Below are positions 42,336-50,921 of a stretch of DNA of 64,000 bases, in pieces. The stretch is taken from contig NZ_CP039647.1 of the NCBI RefSeq assembly GCF_004923315.1, positions 744,001 through 808,000 on the forward strand. Direction: 5' to 3'. The position numbers and the translations under genes are program-made. A model generated the notes under the pieces. The model had not been told where the DNA came from. It made no database searches and saw nothing but the letters and a program-made list of their open reading frames with translations. Source of the stretch: Azospirillum sp. TSA2s (GTDB lineage Bacteria > Pseudomonadota > Alphaproteobacteria > Azospirillales > Azospirillaceae). Each line of letters opens with the position of its first letter. Position 1 is the stretch's first letter.

Positions 42336-43268
42336 CTATCTGCGGTCGCCATCCCGGCGGCTTTCCTCGACGACCCAGCGGCGGAAGCGGTCGCGACGCT
42401 CATCCGGCTTGCGCCGGCTGGAGACGACGAGGAAATAGCCCCGTTCCGTCTGGATCGGCCGGTCGATCAGGGCAACCAGATGCCCGTCCCGCATCAGCTC
42501 GGCAATCAGCGGGCTCCATCCCAGCGCCACCCCCTGGCCCATCAGGGCAGCCTGCAGGACCAGCGGGTAATTGTTGAAGGTCAGATCATGGCCGCCGGCC
42601 GGCACGGGCAGCCCGTGCAGGGTGAACCAGTCACTCCAGGACAGCCAGGCGGCCGGCCCGACGCTTTCCAGATGCAGGAGCGGCAGGGACGACAGATCGG
42701 CCGGGGAAGCGGCGCCCCCGGCGGCGAACGGGGCGCGGCTCGCCCGGAAGGCAGGGCTGCAGACCGGCAGGACCCGCTCAGGGAACAGGAGTTCCGCCTC
42801 GCAGCCGGGCCAATGGCCGTGACCGAAGGTGATGGCGATGTCCGCCGCCTCGCGGCGGAGGTCGATCGCGTTCTGCGTCGTCACGATCCGCACATCCAGC
42901 TCGGGCAAAAGTTGGCGCAGGGCGCCGAGACGCGGCAGCAGCCAGCCGGAGGCGAAACCGAAGTCGGTGGCGACGTTCAGAACGCCCGGCCGTTGCCGAT
43001 CGCGGATGCGGGTCACCGCATCGCCGATGCCGTCCAGCGCCTCACGCGTCGCCTCGTAGAGCCGCACGCCGTCCGGCGTCAGCGCAACTCCGCGGTGCAG
43101 GCGACGGAACAGCGCCGTCCCCAGATCGGCCTCCAGCCAGCCGATCTGGTGGCTGACGGCCGATTGGGTGCAGGCAAGCTCGCGGGCGGCAGCGCTGAAG
43201 CTGAGCAGCCGGCCGGCCGCCTCGAAGAAAAGCAGGGTGCGCAGCGGCGGCAGGCGGTCCTTTCCCAT
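42336..43268 (-). CDS. LysR-family regulator, putative choline-sulfate utilisation factor
   Basis: A 310-residue LysR regulator of the GcvA-like type. The DNA-binding part is at about 8-66 (LLFFEAAGRLLSFSAAARELACTQSAVSHQIGWLE). It is divergent from a choline sulfatase gene, which matches the known family of choline-sulfate LysR factors that sit next to betC. A LysR-type dyad lies in the shared promoter region (43334-43349). The 5' leader has CGGTATGAAG close to the start, as does the leader of the sulfatase gene. Confidence 0.88.
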   Translation of the reverse strand: MGKDRLPPLRTLLFFEAAGRLLSFSAAARELACTQSAVSHQIGWLEADLGTALFRRLHRGVALTPDGVRLYEATREALDGIGDAVTRIRDRQRPGVLNVATDFGFASGWLLPRLGALRQLLPELDVRIVTTQNAIDLRREAADIAITFGHGHWPGCEAELLFPERVLPVCSPAFRASRAPFAAGGAASPADLSSLPLLHLESVGPAAWLSWSDWFTLHGLPVPAGGHDLTFNNYPLVLQAALMGQGVALGWSPLIAELMRDGHLVALIDRPIQTERGYFLVVSSRRKPDERRDRFRRWVVEESRRDGDRR

Positions 43269-43275
43269 GAGCGAC

Positions 43276-43370
43276 CTTCATACCGGCATGATGAGACAGG
43301 GGCTTCACGCCCGCTGTTGGGTGCGTCAATTCTATCGTTCTCGAACGATCTGTCCATAAACGGTATGAAG
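43276..43370. promoter_or_regulatory. Divergent promoter region with matched 10-bp leaders and a LysR-type dyad
   Basis: CTTCATACCG (43276-43285) and CGGTATGAAG (43361-43370) are exact inverted copies, each 7-9 bp before one of the two divergent start codons. In between lies ATCGTTC-TC-GAACGAT (43334-43349), a perfect 7-2-7 dyad placed about 30 bp before the sulfatase start. The dyad fits a LysR operator. The matched leaders may be a second regulatory site or shared ribosome-site sequence. Confidence 0.55.
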
Positions 43371-43379
43371 TAGGCGGAT

Positions 43380-44921
43380 ATGGCACGGCGCCCCAACATC
43401 CTCATCCTCATGGCCGACCAGATGATCCCGCAGGCGCTCGGCGCCTACGGCAACCCGACGGTACGGACGCCGCACATCGACCGCTTGGCGGAGGGCGGCG
43501 TGGTGTTCGACAGCGCCTACTGCAACAGCCCGCTCTGCGCGCCCTCGCGCTATGTCTTCCTGTCCGGGCGGTTGCCCTCGGCCATCGGCGGCTACGACAA
43601 CGCCGCCGAATTTCCCTCCGCGGTCCCCACTTTTGCCCATTACCTGCGGCTGGCCGGCTACCAGACCATTCTGTCCGGCAAGATGCATTTCTGCGGGGCC
43701 GACCAGCTTCACGGCTTCGAGGAACGGCTGACCACCGACATCTATCCGGCCGATTTCGGCTGGACGCCGGACTGGACCCGGCCCCAGGAGCGGCCGAGCT
43801 GGTATCACAACATGAGTTCGGTGCGCGACGCCGGCCCCTGCCTGCGCACCAACCAGCTCGACTTCGACGAGGAGGTGGTTTTCACCTCGGAGCGCAAGCT
43901 GTACGACATCGCCCGTGGCCGGCGGGAGCGCCCCTTCTGCTTTGTGGTATCACTGACCCATCCGCACGACCCCTACGCCATCACCGAACGCTACTGGAAC
44001 CGCCACACCGACGCGGAGGTGCCGCTGCCGCGCGTCACCCTGCCGCCCGACGCGATGGACCCGCATTCACGGCGGTTGCGCCATGTCTGCGCGATGGACG
44101 AGATGCCGCTCAGCGAACGGCAGATCCGCAACGCCCGCCGCGCATACTATGGTGCCGTCGCCTATGTGGACGACCAGATCGGTCGGCTGATGGGCGCACT
44201 GGAGGAAACCGGACTGGCCGAGGATACCGTCATCGTCCTGCTGTCCGATCATGGCGACATGCTTGGCGAACGCGGGCTGTGGTACAAAATGAGCTTCTTC
44301 GAGTCCGCCTGCCGCATCCCGCTGATCATCCGGGCGCCAGGCTGGTTTCAGGCCGGGCGGATCGCCGCCTCGGTCTCGTCGATGGACCTGCTGCCGACCC
44401 TGGTCGAGTTCGCCCATGACGGGGCGGCGCCAGGCTGGCGGACGCCGATCGACGGGCGCAGCCTGCTGCCGCACCTTCAGCGCAGCAGCGGCCATGACGA
44501 GGTGATCGGCGAATATCTCGCCGAAGGTGCCCTGGCCCCCATCGTGATGATCCGGCGCGGTCGCGACAAATTCATCCATTCACCGGCCGATCCCGACCAG
44601 CTCTACGATCTGTCCGACGATCCGGACGAACTGGTGAACCGGGCAGAGCAGCCCGCTGCCGGCTCGGCGGCGGCCGATGCCCTGCGACGCTACCGCGCCG
44701 AGGTGGAACAGCGCTGGGATCTGGCGCGCCTGCATGAGGAGGTTGTCGCCAGCCAGCAGCGGCGCCTCCTGGTGGCCGATGCGCTGCGCCAGGGGCAGCA
44801 CCGCTCCTGGGATTTCCAGCCCTTCACCGACGCAGGCACCAGCTATATGCGCAACCATCTGGATCTCGACGATCTGGAAGCCATGGCCCGCTTCCCGCGC
44901 CCTGGCACCCCGGCGCATTAA
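43380..44921 (+). CDS. betC: Choline sulfatase
   Basis: A 513-residue sulfatase that hydrolyses choline-O-sulfate to choline and sulfate. The sulfatase signature CAPSR begins at C53, which is converted to formylglycine. The metal-binding start ILILMADQM and the later LSDHGDMLGERGLWYKMSFFE motif (about 288-308) are as expected. The C-terminal half has the EVEQRWDLARLHEEVVASQQRR region typical of choline sulfatases. It is divergent from its presumed LysR regulator and precedes a choline-binding protein gene. Choline would feed glycine betaine synthesis or carbon and nitrogen supply. Confidence 0.93.
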   Translation: MARRPNILILMADQMIPQALGAYGNPTVRTPHIDRLAEGGVVFDSAYCNSPLCAPSRYVFLSGRLPSAIGGYDNAAEFPSAVPTFAHYLRLAGYQTILSGKMHFCGADQLHGFEERLTTDIYPADFGWTPDWTRPQERPSWYHNMSSVRDAGPCLRTNQLDFDEEVVFTSERKLYDIARGRRERPFCFVVSLTHPHDPYAITERYWNRHTDAEVPLPRVTLPPDAMDPHSRRLRHVCAMDEMPLSERQIRNARRAYYGAVAYVDDQIGRLMGALEETGLAEDTVIVLLSDHGDMLGERGLWYKMSFFESACRIPLIIRAPGWFQAGRIAASVSSMDLLPTLVEFAHDGAAPGWRTPIDGRSLLPHLQRSSGHDEVIGEYLAEGALAPIVMIRRGRDKFIHSPADPDQLYDLSDDPDELVNRAEQPAAGSAAADALRRYRAEVEQRWDLARLHEEVVASQQRRLLVADALRQGQHRSWDFQPFTDAGTSYMRNHLDLDDLEAMARFPRPGTPAH

Positions 44922-44923
44922 AA

Positions 44924-44941
44924 CGGCGCGCTGGCGCGCCG
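44924..44941. terminator. GC-rich hairpin between betC and the choline-binding protein gene
   Basis: CGGCGCGC (44924-44931) and GCGCGCCG (44934-44941) form a perfect 8-bp inverted repeat 3 bp after the betC stop. It lacks a T-run. It may be a weak terminator or mRNA processing site that adjusts expression of the following gene. Confidence 0.45.
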
Positions 44942-44975
44942 GACGTCGACCATCACCCGACAGGAGGGAGAGCAC

Positions 44976-45986
44976 ATGCGTGCACCGGAGCTTGCAATGG
45001 GCGGTTTGACAGCGGGGCGTTCGGCACTGGCCGGTCTGGTGGTCGTGATCGGGATGACGACCGGCGCGCTGGCGATTTCGGCGGCTGCATCGGCATCGGC
45101 ATCGGCGGCGGAGCCCGCGAATTGCCAGACGGTGAGGATGGCTGATCCTGGTTGGACGGACATCACCGCGACCAATGCGGTGGCGGGAGCGCTGCTGGGA
45201 GCCATGGGCTATCAGCAGAAGATCGAGACGGTCGCCGTGCCGATCATTTTCCAGGGGCTGAAGACCGGTCAGATCGATGTCTTCCTCGGCAACTGGATGC
45301 CGGCCCAATCCACCTTCCTCGACAAGCTGATTGCCGAGAAATCGGTCGAGATCGTGCGCCCGAACCTGGAGAACGCCAAATTCACCCTGGCGGTGCCGAC
45401 CACGGTGGCCAATGCCGGCGTGCACAGCTTTGCCGACCTCGCCCGGTTCGGCGACCGGTTCGAAAAGAAGATCTACGGGATCGAGCCGGGAGCGCCGGCG
45501 AACCAGAACATCCAGCGCATGCTCGACAAGAAGGATTTCGGGCTGGAGGGCTGGACCCTGGTCGAATCGAGCGAGCAGGCCATGCTGGCACAGGCGATGC
45601 GCCGGACGCGCAGCAAGGATTGGGTGGTCTTTCTCGGCTGGCAACCGCACCCGATGAACACCCGGATCGACATGACGTATCTCAGCGGCGGCGACGCCTA
45701 TTTCGGTCCGAACTATGGCAGCACCACGGTCAACACCTTGTTCCGGCGTGGCTACGGCACCGAATGCACGAATGTCCACCGCCTGTTCAGCCAACTCGCC
45801 TTCACCGTCGAAATGGAGAACGAGATCATGGCCGCCATCACCGAAGACAAGAAAGCCCCCAAGGACGCAGCGGCCAGCTACCTGAAGGCGCATCCCGACC
45901 TGCTCGGCCCCTGGCTGGCCGGCGTGTCGACCCGCGACGGCAAGGACGCTGCCACGGCCGTGCACATGGCATTAGGCCTGAAGTGA
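44976..45986 (+). CDS. choX: Choline ABC transporter substrate-binding protein
   Basis: A 336-residue periplasmic binding protein of the glycine betaine/choline type (OpuAC family). The signal region runs to about residue 45 (LVVVIGMTTGALAISAAASASASA), with a run of Ala-Ser dipeptides. The mature part begins CQTVRMADPGWTDITATNAVAGALL, and FLGNWMPAQ and WVVFLGWQPHPMN are family features that build the aromatic choline box. CAGGAGGGAG precedes the start. No choline permease or ATPase gene follows. This is unusual, since choX, choW and choV are normally together. Confidence 0.9.
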   Translation: MRAPELAMGGLTAGRSALAGLVVVIGMTTGALAISAAASASASAAEPANCQTVRMADPGWTDITATNAVAGALLGAMGYQQKIETVAVPIIFQGLKTGQIDVFLGNWMPAQSTFLDKLIAEKSVEIVRPNLENAKFTLAVPTTVANAGVHSFADLARFGDRFEKKIYGIEPGAPANQNIQRMLDKKDFGLEGWTLVESSEQAMLAQAMRRTRSKDWVVFLGWQPHPMNTRIDMTYLSGGDAYFGPNYGSTTVNTLFRRGYGTECTNVHRLFSQLAFTVEMENEIMAAITEDKKAPKDAAASYLKAHPDLLGPWLAGVSTRDGKDAATAVHMALGLK

Positions 45987-46016
45987 CGCAACCAAACGAG
46001 AAGGAGACGTACAACC

Positions 46017-46124
46017 ATGCTGGCCGCGTTGCGCGCATGGGTCCGGGCCCGCTTCCCCTCCTGGTTCAGGCCGACCTACCGGCCTGAACGCCATTACATG
46101 CGGGGTCCCTCCGGTTTGCGATGA
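46017..46124 (+). CDS. Possible 35-residue small protein after choX
   Basis: An open frame of 35 codons with AGAAGGAG 8 bp before its ATG, 31 bp after the choX stop. The product is basic and rich in Arg, Trp and Pro (LRAWVRARFPSWFRPTYRP). Its last codons overlap the terminator hairpin at 46107-46134. The strong ribosome site favours translation; nothing else supports a function. It takes the place where the permease gene normally lies. Confidence 0.35.
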   Translation: MLAALRAWVRARFPSWFRPTYRPERHYMRGPSGLR

Positions 46125-46134
46125 GGCCGGAGGG
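46107..46134. terminator. Terminator hairpin between convergent choX and livF units
   Basis: CCCTCCGG (46107-46114) pairs perfectly with CCGGAGGG (46127-46134) around a 12-nt loop. It lies 16 bp before the stop of the minus-strand livF gene, so it can serve both directions. Confidence 0.65.
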
Positions 46135-46149
46135 GGAAGGGCCGCCGGA

Positions 46150-46866
46150 TCATACGGCAACCATCTCCATCAGCCGGGCACGATCGGCCGGGGAGGCCGC
46201 TTCACCATGGAGCGTGATGCGTCCCCGTTCCACCGCGTAGAAGCGGTCGGCAACATCCAGGGCGCGGTGAATGTTCTGCTCCACCAGCAGGATGGTCAAT
46301 CCCGCCCGCTTCAGTTCCGTGATGATCGCGAAGATCTCGTCGACGATCATCGGCGCCAGACCTTCCGTCGGCTCGTCGATCAGCAACAGCCTGGCGGTAC
46401 CCACCATCACGCGGGCCATCGCCAGCATCTGCTGCTCGCCGCCGGACAAGGTGGTGCCGAGTTGCCGGCGCCGTTCGGCCAGCCGGGGGAAGCGGGCGAA
46501 GGCCTGTCCGATCGCCTGTTCATTCTCGCGGCGCGCCCGGCCGGGACATTGGCGCAGCCCCAGCCGCAGGTTCTCCTCGACGCTGAGGCCCGGAAAGATG
46601 CGGCGATCCTCCGGCACCAGCCCGAGCCCAAGGCGGGCAATCGCGTCGGGCGTCTGCCCGGCCAGATCGACGCCGCCGAAGCGGATCGTGCCGGAACTGG
46701 CCGGCACCCAGCCGGCGACGGATTTCAGGATGGTGGTCTTGCCGACGCCGTTGCGGCCGAACAGCCCGACCACTTCTCCCGGCCCGGCCTGCAGGGACAC
46801 CCCTTGCAGAACATGGCTCAGGCCGTAATGCGCGTGCAGGTTCTCAATGGAAAGCATGGGTATCAC
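46150..46866 (-). CDS. livF: Branched-chain-type ABC transporter ATPase LivF
   Basis: A 238-residue ATPase. Walker A is GRNGVGKTT, the signature is LSGGEQQML, and Walker B is LLLIDEPTEGLAP. The YGLSHVLQGVSLQAGPGEVVGLFG start is typical of LivF. The GTG at 46866 overlaps the livG stop; the ATG at 46857 is the alternative start. It is the last gene of the ten-gene catabolic operon. Confidence 0.92.
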   Translation of the reverse strand: MIPMLSIENLHAHYGLSHVLQGVSLQAGPGEVVGLFGRNGVGKTTILKSVAGWVPASSGTIRFGGVDLAGQTPDAIARLGLGLVPEDRRIFPGLSVEENLRLGLRQCPGRARRENEQAIGQAFARFPRLAERRRQLGTTLSGGEQQMLAMARVMVGTARLLLIDEPTEGLAPMIVDEIFAIITELKRAGLTILLVEQNIHRALDVADRFYAVERGRITLHGEAASPADRARLMEMVAV

Positions 46867-47642
46867 CCGTGTCCGAAATAGGCGGCCTGTACGGCGGGAT
46901 CGGCACGCACCACGGCGGGCGGCCCTTCGGCAATCTTCCGGCCCTGGGCCATCACGACGACATGGTCCGACAGGCTCATCACCAACCCGATGTCGTGTTC
47001 GATCAGCAGCACCGTCAGGTCGCCGGCCAGCGAGCGGATCAGCGCACCGGTGTCCGCCGTGTCGCCGTGGCTCATGCCCTGGGTCGGCTCGTCCAGCAGC
47101 AGCACCCGCGGCTCGGCGGCCAGCGCCACCGCGATCTCCAGCCGCCGCTGTTCCCCGTGCGACAGGTTGCCGGCAAGCTCGCGCGCCTTGGCCGACAGGC
47201 CGAAGCGCTCCAGAAGCGCGTCGGCCTTGGCGAGCGCACGACGGCTGTGGCCGACCGGACGCAGCGCGTGCCAGGGCCTCTCCAGCACCTGCGCGGCGAT
47301 CCGCAGGTTCTCCAGCACCGGCAGCTCGAAGAACAGGTTGGTGATCTGGAAGGACCGCGCCAGTCCGGCAGCGAGCAGGCGGTCGGGGGACCGCCCGGTG
47401 ACATCGGCGCCGTCCAGGGCGACCCGACCGCCGGTCGGGCGGATGGCGCCGCTGATCAGGTTGAACAGCGTGCTCTTGCCCGCCCCGTTCGGACCGATGA
47501 CCGAGGTAATCCGTCCGGCCGCAGCCTCGAAGCCGACGCCCGCCACCGCCTGGAGCCCGCCGAAGTTCACCGACAGGTCGCGCACGCCCAATGCACAGGC
47601 GCCGCCTGCGCTGGCCGCCGCCTTGAGGGAGGATGCCGTCAT
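46863..47642 (-). CDS. livG: Branched-chain-type ABC transporter ATPase LivG
   Basis: A 259-residue ATPase with the LivG pattern: LSVNFGGLQAVAGVGFEAAAGRITSVIGPNGAGKST, LSHGEQRRLEIA and LLLDEPTQGMS. The C-terminal LIEHDIGLVMSLSDHVVVMAQG region is typical. It overlaps livM by 4 bp and livF by 4 bp. With LivF it drives uptake of the solute bound by the LivK-type protein encoded upstream. Confidence 0.93.
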   Translation of the reverse strand: MTASSLKAAASAGGACALGVRDLSVNFGGLQAVAGVGFEAAAGRITSVIGPNGAGKSTLFNLISGAIRPTGGRVALDGADVTGRSPDRLLAAGLARSFQITNLFFELPVLENLRIAAQVLERPWHALRPVGHSRRALAKADALLERFGLSAKARELAGNLSHGEQRRLEIAVALAAEPRVLLLDEPTQGMSHGDTADTGALIRSLAGDLTVLLIEHDIGLVMSLSDHVVVMAQGRKIAEGPPAVVRADPAVQAAYFGHG

Positions 47643-48691
47643 GGCGTCGTCCCCCCGGTTTCAGCTCTTGAGTCGCCGCGGCGACTCAACCGGGCCAGCA
47701 GCGCGCCGACCAGCCCCTTGCGCAAGAAGATGACGGACAGCATGAAGATGACCCCCACGACGATCAGGTGATGTTCGGTCCAGGATCCGACGACCGAGCG
47801 CAGAGCGGTCAGCAGCAGGCTGCCCACCACCGGCCCGACCAGCGTGCCGACGCCGCCGACGATGACGGTGATCACCGCGTTGCCGGAGGTTTCGAAGAAC
47901 ATCAGTTCGGGCGAGACGAAGCCGCGCAGCATCGGGTACAGCGCCCCCGCCACCGCGGCGACGCAGGCCGCCAGCACATAGACCGCCAGCTTGTAGCGCC
48001 AGGCGTTGAAGCCCAGGAACGGCACGCGCTTCTCGTTGGCGCGGATGGCGGCCAGCGTCCGGCCGAACGGCGCGTCCATCAGATAGGACAGCCCGGCATA
48101 GGCCGCGACGGTCAGCCCCAGCACCAGCAGGAAGAAGGACAGCGGGTCGGCGGTGTCGAGACTGAACGGCCCAAATCCGACCTGGACCTGCGGGATGCCG
48201 ATCAGCCCGTCCGACGCGCCCAGCGCGCGGGTGTTGTAGACGGTCTTGGCGGCGACCTGGGCCAGCCCGAAGGTGATGAGGGCGAAATAGACGCCCTTCA
48301 CCCGGTTGGCGATGACGCCGCCGATCAGGCCCGCCACGCCGCCCGCCAGCAGGGCCGCCGCCATCGCCAGCCAGAAGCTGGGGGAGACATCGCGCAGGAC
48401 GAGCGCCGAGACATAGGCGCCCAGCCCGAAATACAGCGCCTGCCCCAGCGACAAGAGGCCGGTGTAGCCCAGCAGCAGGTCGACGCTCATCGCCAGCCCG
48501 GCGAAGATCAGCGCCTCGGTCGCCAGACGCAGGTAGAAGCCGTTGTCGGTCGCCCAGGCGACGGCGGCCAAGCCCAGCGCCGCCGCCAGGAAGGCCAGCG
48601 CCAGCCAATGGACCGGGGCCAGACGGGACAATCCGGACGCCGGCCGGGTGCTGCCGGGATCGGAGAGGGTGTGCAATGTGGCCTCAGGCAT
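47639..48691 (-). CDS. livM: Branched-chain-type ABC transporter permease LivM
   Basis: A 350-residue permease with about nine hydrophobic helices. It has the LivM features GLAMSVDLLLGYTGLLSLGQALYFGLGAY and the cytoplasmic loop LAAIRANEKRVPFLGFNAWRYK. The first 30 residues are a polar extension. It overlaps livH by 8 bp and livG by 4 bp. Confidence 0.93.
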   Translation of the reverse strand: MPEATLHTLSDPGSTRPASGLSRLAPVHWLALAFLAAALGLAAVAWATDNGFYLRLATEALIFAGLAMSVDLLLGYTGLLSLGQALYFGLGAYVSALVLRDVSPSFWLAMAAALLAGGVAGLIGGVIANRVKGVYFALITFGLAQVAAKTVYNTRALGASDGLIGIPQVQVGFGPFSLDTADPLSFFLLVLGLTVAAYAGLSYLMDAPFGRTLAAIRANEKRVPFLGFNAWRYKLAVYVLAACVAAVAGALYPMLRGFVSPELMFFETSGNAVITVIVGGVGTLVGPVVGSLLLTALRSVVGSWTEHHLIVVGVIFMLSVIFLRKGLVGALLARLSRRGDSRAETGGTTP

Positions 48692-49577
48692 GTCCCAGCC
48701 TCCCGAACAGGCCCTGCGGCCGGACCATCAGCACCAGCACCATGATCCCGAACACCAGCGGATCCGACCAGACCGGCGAGATGTAGAGGCTGGACAGCGC
48801 CTGGACCTGGGTCAGCAGCAGGCCGGCGATCACCGCCCCCTGGATCGACCCCATGCCGCCGACGATCACCACGGTGAAGGCCATCAGGATGAAATCGCGC
48901 CCCATGGTTGGGAACACCGAATAGATCGGCGCCAGCAGCACGCCGGCCAATCCGGCCAGCGCCACGCCGAAGGCGAAGGTGCCGGCATAGACCCGGCGCA
49001 CCGGCACGCCCAGCGACGAGGCCATGTCCTTGTCGAAGGCGGCCGCCCGCACCATGGCGCCAAGCCCCGTCCGGAAGACCACCAGCCAGACCGCGGCGAT
49101 CAGCGCAAGGCCGAAGCCGATCAGGAACAGCCGGTAGTTCGGCAGGAACATGCCGAGGATCTCGGTGCCGCCCTCGATGGGATTTTCGGGTCGCAGGGTG
49201 TTTGGGCCATAGACCAGCTTCAGCAGGTCCTCCAGGATCATCCCCAGCCCGAAGGTCAGCAGCAGGGTCAGGATGTGGCGGTCGCGGCTGTGGAAAACCC
49301 GCGCGATCAGCCAGCGCTCGGCCAGCCAGCCGATGGGGAGCATCAGCAGCGGCACCAGAACCAGCAGCGCCCAGAACCCGACGCCCAGCCCGGCCAGGGT
49401 CAGCGCCAGGAAGGCGCCCATGGCGTAGAATTCGCCATGGGCCATGTTGATGACGTCCAGCAGCCCGAAGATGATGGTCAGGCCCAGCGCCATCAGAACG
49501 ACGGCAACCCCGAGCGACAGACCGTTCAGCGCCTGCGGCGCCAGGACGAATTGCAGATAGTCGATGAGATCGGCCAT
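48684..49577 (-). CDS. livH: Branched-chain-type ABC transporter permease LivH
   Basis: A 297-residue permease with about eight helices and the LivH features GLTIIFGLLDVINMAHGEFYAMGAF and the loop VRAAAFDKDMASSLGV. I prefer the ATG at 49577, 9 bp after AAGGAG; an ATG at 49583 is too close to it. It overlaps livM and follows the binding-protein gene by 25 bp. Confidence 0.92.
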   Translation of the reverse strand: MADLIDYLQFVLAPQALNGLSLGVAVVLMALGLTIIFGLLDVINMAHGEFYAMGAFLALTLAGLGVGFWALLVLVPLLMLPIGWLAERWLIARVFHSRDRHILTLLLTFGLGMILEDLLKLVYGPNTLRPENPIEGGTEILGMFLPNYRLFLIGFGLALIAAVWLVVFRTGLGAMVRAAAFDKDMASSLGVPVRRVYAGTFAFGVALAGLAGVLLAPIYSVFPTMGRDFILMAFTVVIVGGMGSIQGAVIAGLLLTQVQALSSLYISPVWSDPLVFGIMVLVLMVRPQGLFGRLGHA

Positions 49578-49602
49578 GGCCATCGGCTCCTTGACTGCGT
49601 CC

Positions 49603-50814
49603 TCAGAAGCGGGTGCAGAGGTCCGGCCCGATGGCCTTCTCGCCCGGAACGGTGCCGACCACGTCGAAACGGTTGTTGGTGCCGTCCGACGAGATGCGCA
49701 CGGCGTACATGTCCTGGACCGCCTGATGGTCGCCGGCCCGCATGGTCTTGGTGCCCTGCGGCGTGTTCCAGCTCAGCCCTTCCATCGCCTTGCGCAGCGC
49801 CTCGGTGTCGGTGCCGCCGGCCTTCTCGACCGCCGCCTTGAAGAAGCCGATCAGGCCGTAGCTGTCGGCGCCGTAGAGGTCGGGGGCGGTGTCGTAGGCC
49901 TTGCGGAAGGCGGCGACGAAGGCCTTGTTCTCGGGCGTCGCCAGTTCGGCGGAATAGCCGACGCCGGTGACGAAGCCGTCGGCCGCCTTGCCGATGGCGC
50001 CGATGTTCTGGGCAGTGACAGTGCCCGACGCGCCGACGATGGTCAGGTTACGCAGCAGTCCGTACTCGCCCATCTGCGTCAGCAGCCGCACGGTATCGTT
50101 GCCGGCGGTGGAGGTGTAGAGCACGCTGGGCCGCGCGGCGCGGAGCTGGCCGAAATACTGCGAGTAATCCTTGCTGCCGAGGGGCGCGAAGACCTCGCCG
50201 GTCGATTGCGCGCCGGTCTTCTCCGCCGCCTCCTTGAAGGCCGCGACGGTGGAGCGGCCCATCTCGTAATCGGGGCCGAGATAATAAACCTTGGCCTTCG
50301 GCTTGTCCTTCGCCAGCCATTCCGCCAGCGCCGCCGACTGCTGACCCGCCCGCGCGTTCACCCGGAAGACGTTGGGCGAGCATTTGTCGGTGGTGATGGC
50401 GTCGGAGAAGGAGACGGTGGTGGCGATCAGCCGCCCGTTGCGCTCGGCAAGCTGGCCGACCGCCAGGGTGGAGCCGGAATTGACGGTGCCGGTCAGGAAA
50501 TCGACCTTGTTGACCTGGAACAGCTTCTCCGCCTTCTGGGTGGCGACGGCGGGATTGGCCTCCTCGTCCTCGAACAGCAGCTCGACCTGACGGCCGAGAA
50601 TGCCGCCGGCGGCGTTGACCTCCTTCGTCGCCAGTTCCAGGCCCCAGCGGACCTGCTGGCCGATCGGCGCGTAGGTGCCCGACAGCGGGGTCACCACCCC
50701 GATGCGGATCGGCTCGGCGGCCAGCGCCACTCCCGGCGCCACCAATGGGGCCGCCAGAAGGGCCAGCAGCGGCGGCAGGGCGTAGACTGACCTGAAAAGA
50801 GCGTTCTTGGACAT
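49603..50814 (-). CDS. Liv-type ABC transporter substrate-binding protein
   Basis: A 403-residue periplasmic binding protein of the LivJ/LivK superfamily. The signal peptide is about residues 1-32 (LPPLLALLAAPLVAPGVALA). The mature start, IRIGVVTPLSGTYAPIGQQVRWGLELA, is the classic type I fold opening. Proteins of this family bind amino acids, short amides, or aromatic acids such as benzoate and phenylpropanoids. With a CoA ligase and a molybdenum hydroxylase in the same operon, an aromatic or heterocyclic acid is more likely than leucine. That is inference. Confidence 0.92.
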   Translation of the reverse strand: MSKNALFRSVYALPPLLALLAAPLVAPGVALAAEPIRIGVVTPLSGTYAPIGQQVRWGLELATKEVNAAGGILGRQVELLFEDEEANPAVATQKAEKLFQVNKVDFLTGTVNSGSTLAVGQLAERNGRLIATTVSFSDAITTDKCSPNVFRVNARAGQQSAALAEWLAKDKPKAKVYYLGPDYEMGRSTVAAFKEAAEKTGAQSTGEVFAPLGSKDYSQYFGQLRAARPSVLYTSTAGNDTVRLLTQMGEYGLLRNLTIVGASGTVTAQNIGAIGKAADGFVTGVGYSAELATPENKAFVAAFRKAYDTAPDLYGADSYGLIGFFKAAVEKAGGTDTEALRKAMEGLSWNTPQGTKTMRAGDHQAVQDMYAVRISSDGTNNRFDVVGTVPGEKAIGPDLCTRF

Positions 50815-50864
50815 GGATGGTCTCCCTCACTGGCGCGATGCCGCGCCCTGTTGTTGGAAAGGCG

Positions 50865-50890
50865 GCGCCCGCTCGTTCGATGGCGGGCGC
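50865..50890 (-). terminator. Intra-operon hairpin before the binding-protein gene
   Basis: GCGCCCGC (50865-50872) and GCGGGCGC (50883-50890) form a perfect 8-bp stem in the 107-bp gap between the crotonase gene and the liv genes. It may act as a processing or partial termination point that gives more or less transporter than enzyme. Confidence 0.45.
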
Positions 50891-50921
50891 TCGACGTCGG
50901 CGCCGAAACCGGAACCGGGGA

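Noticed and set aside
46017-46124. Truncated choline permease
   Set aside because: The 35-residue product is basic and not hydrophobic, so it is not the start of a membrane permease. It is kept only as a possible small protein.
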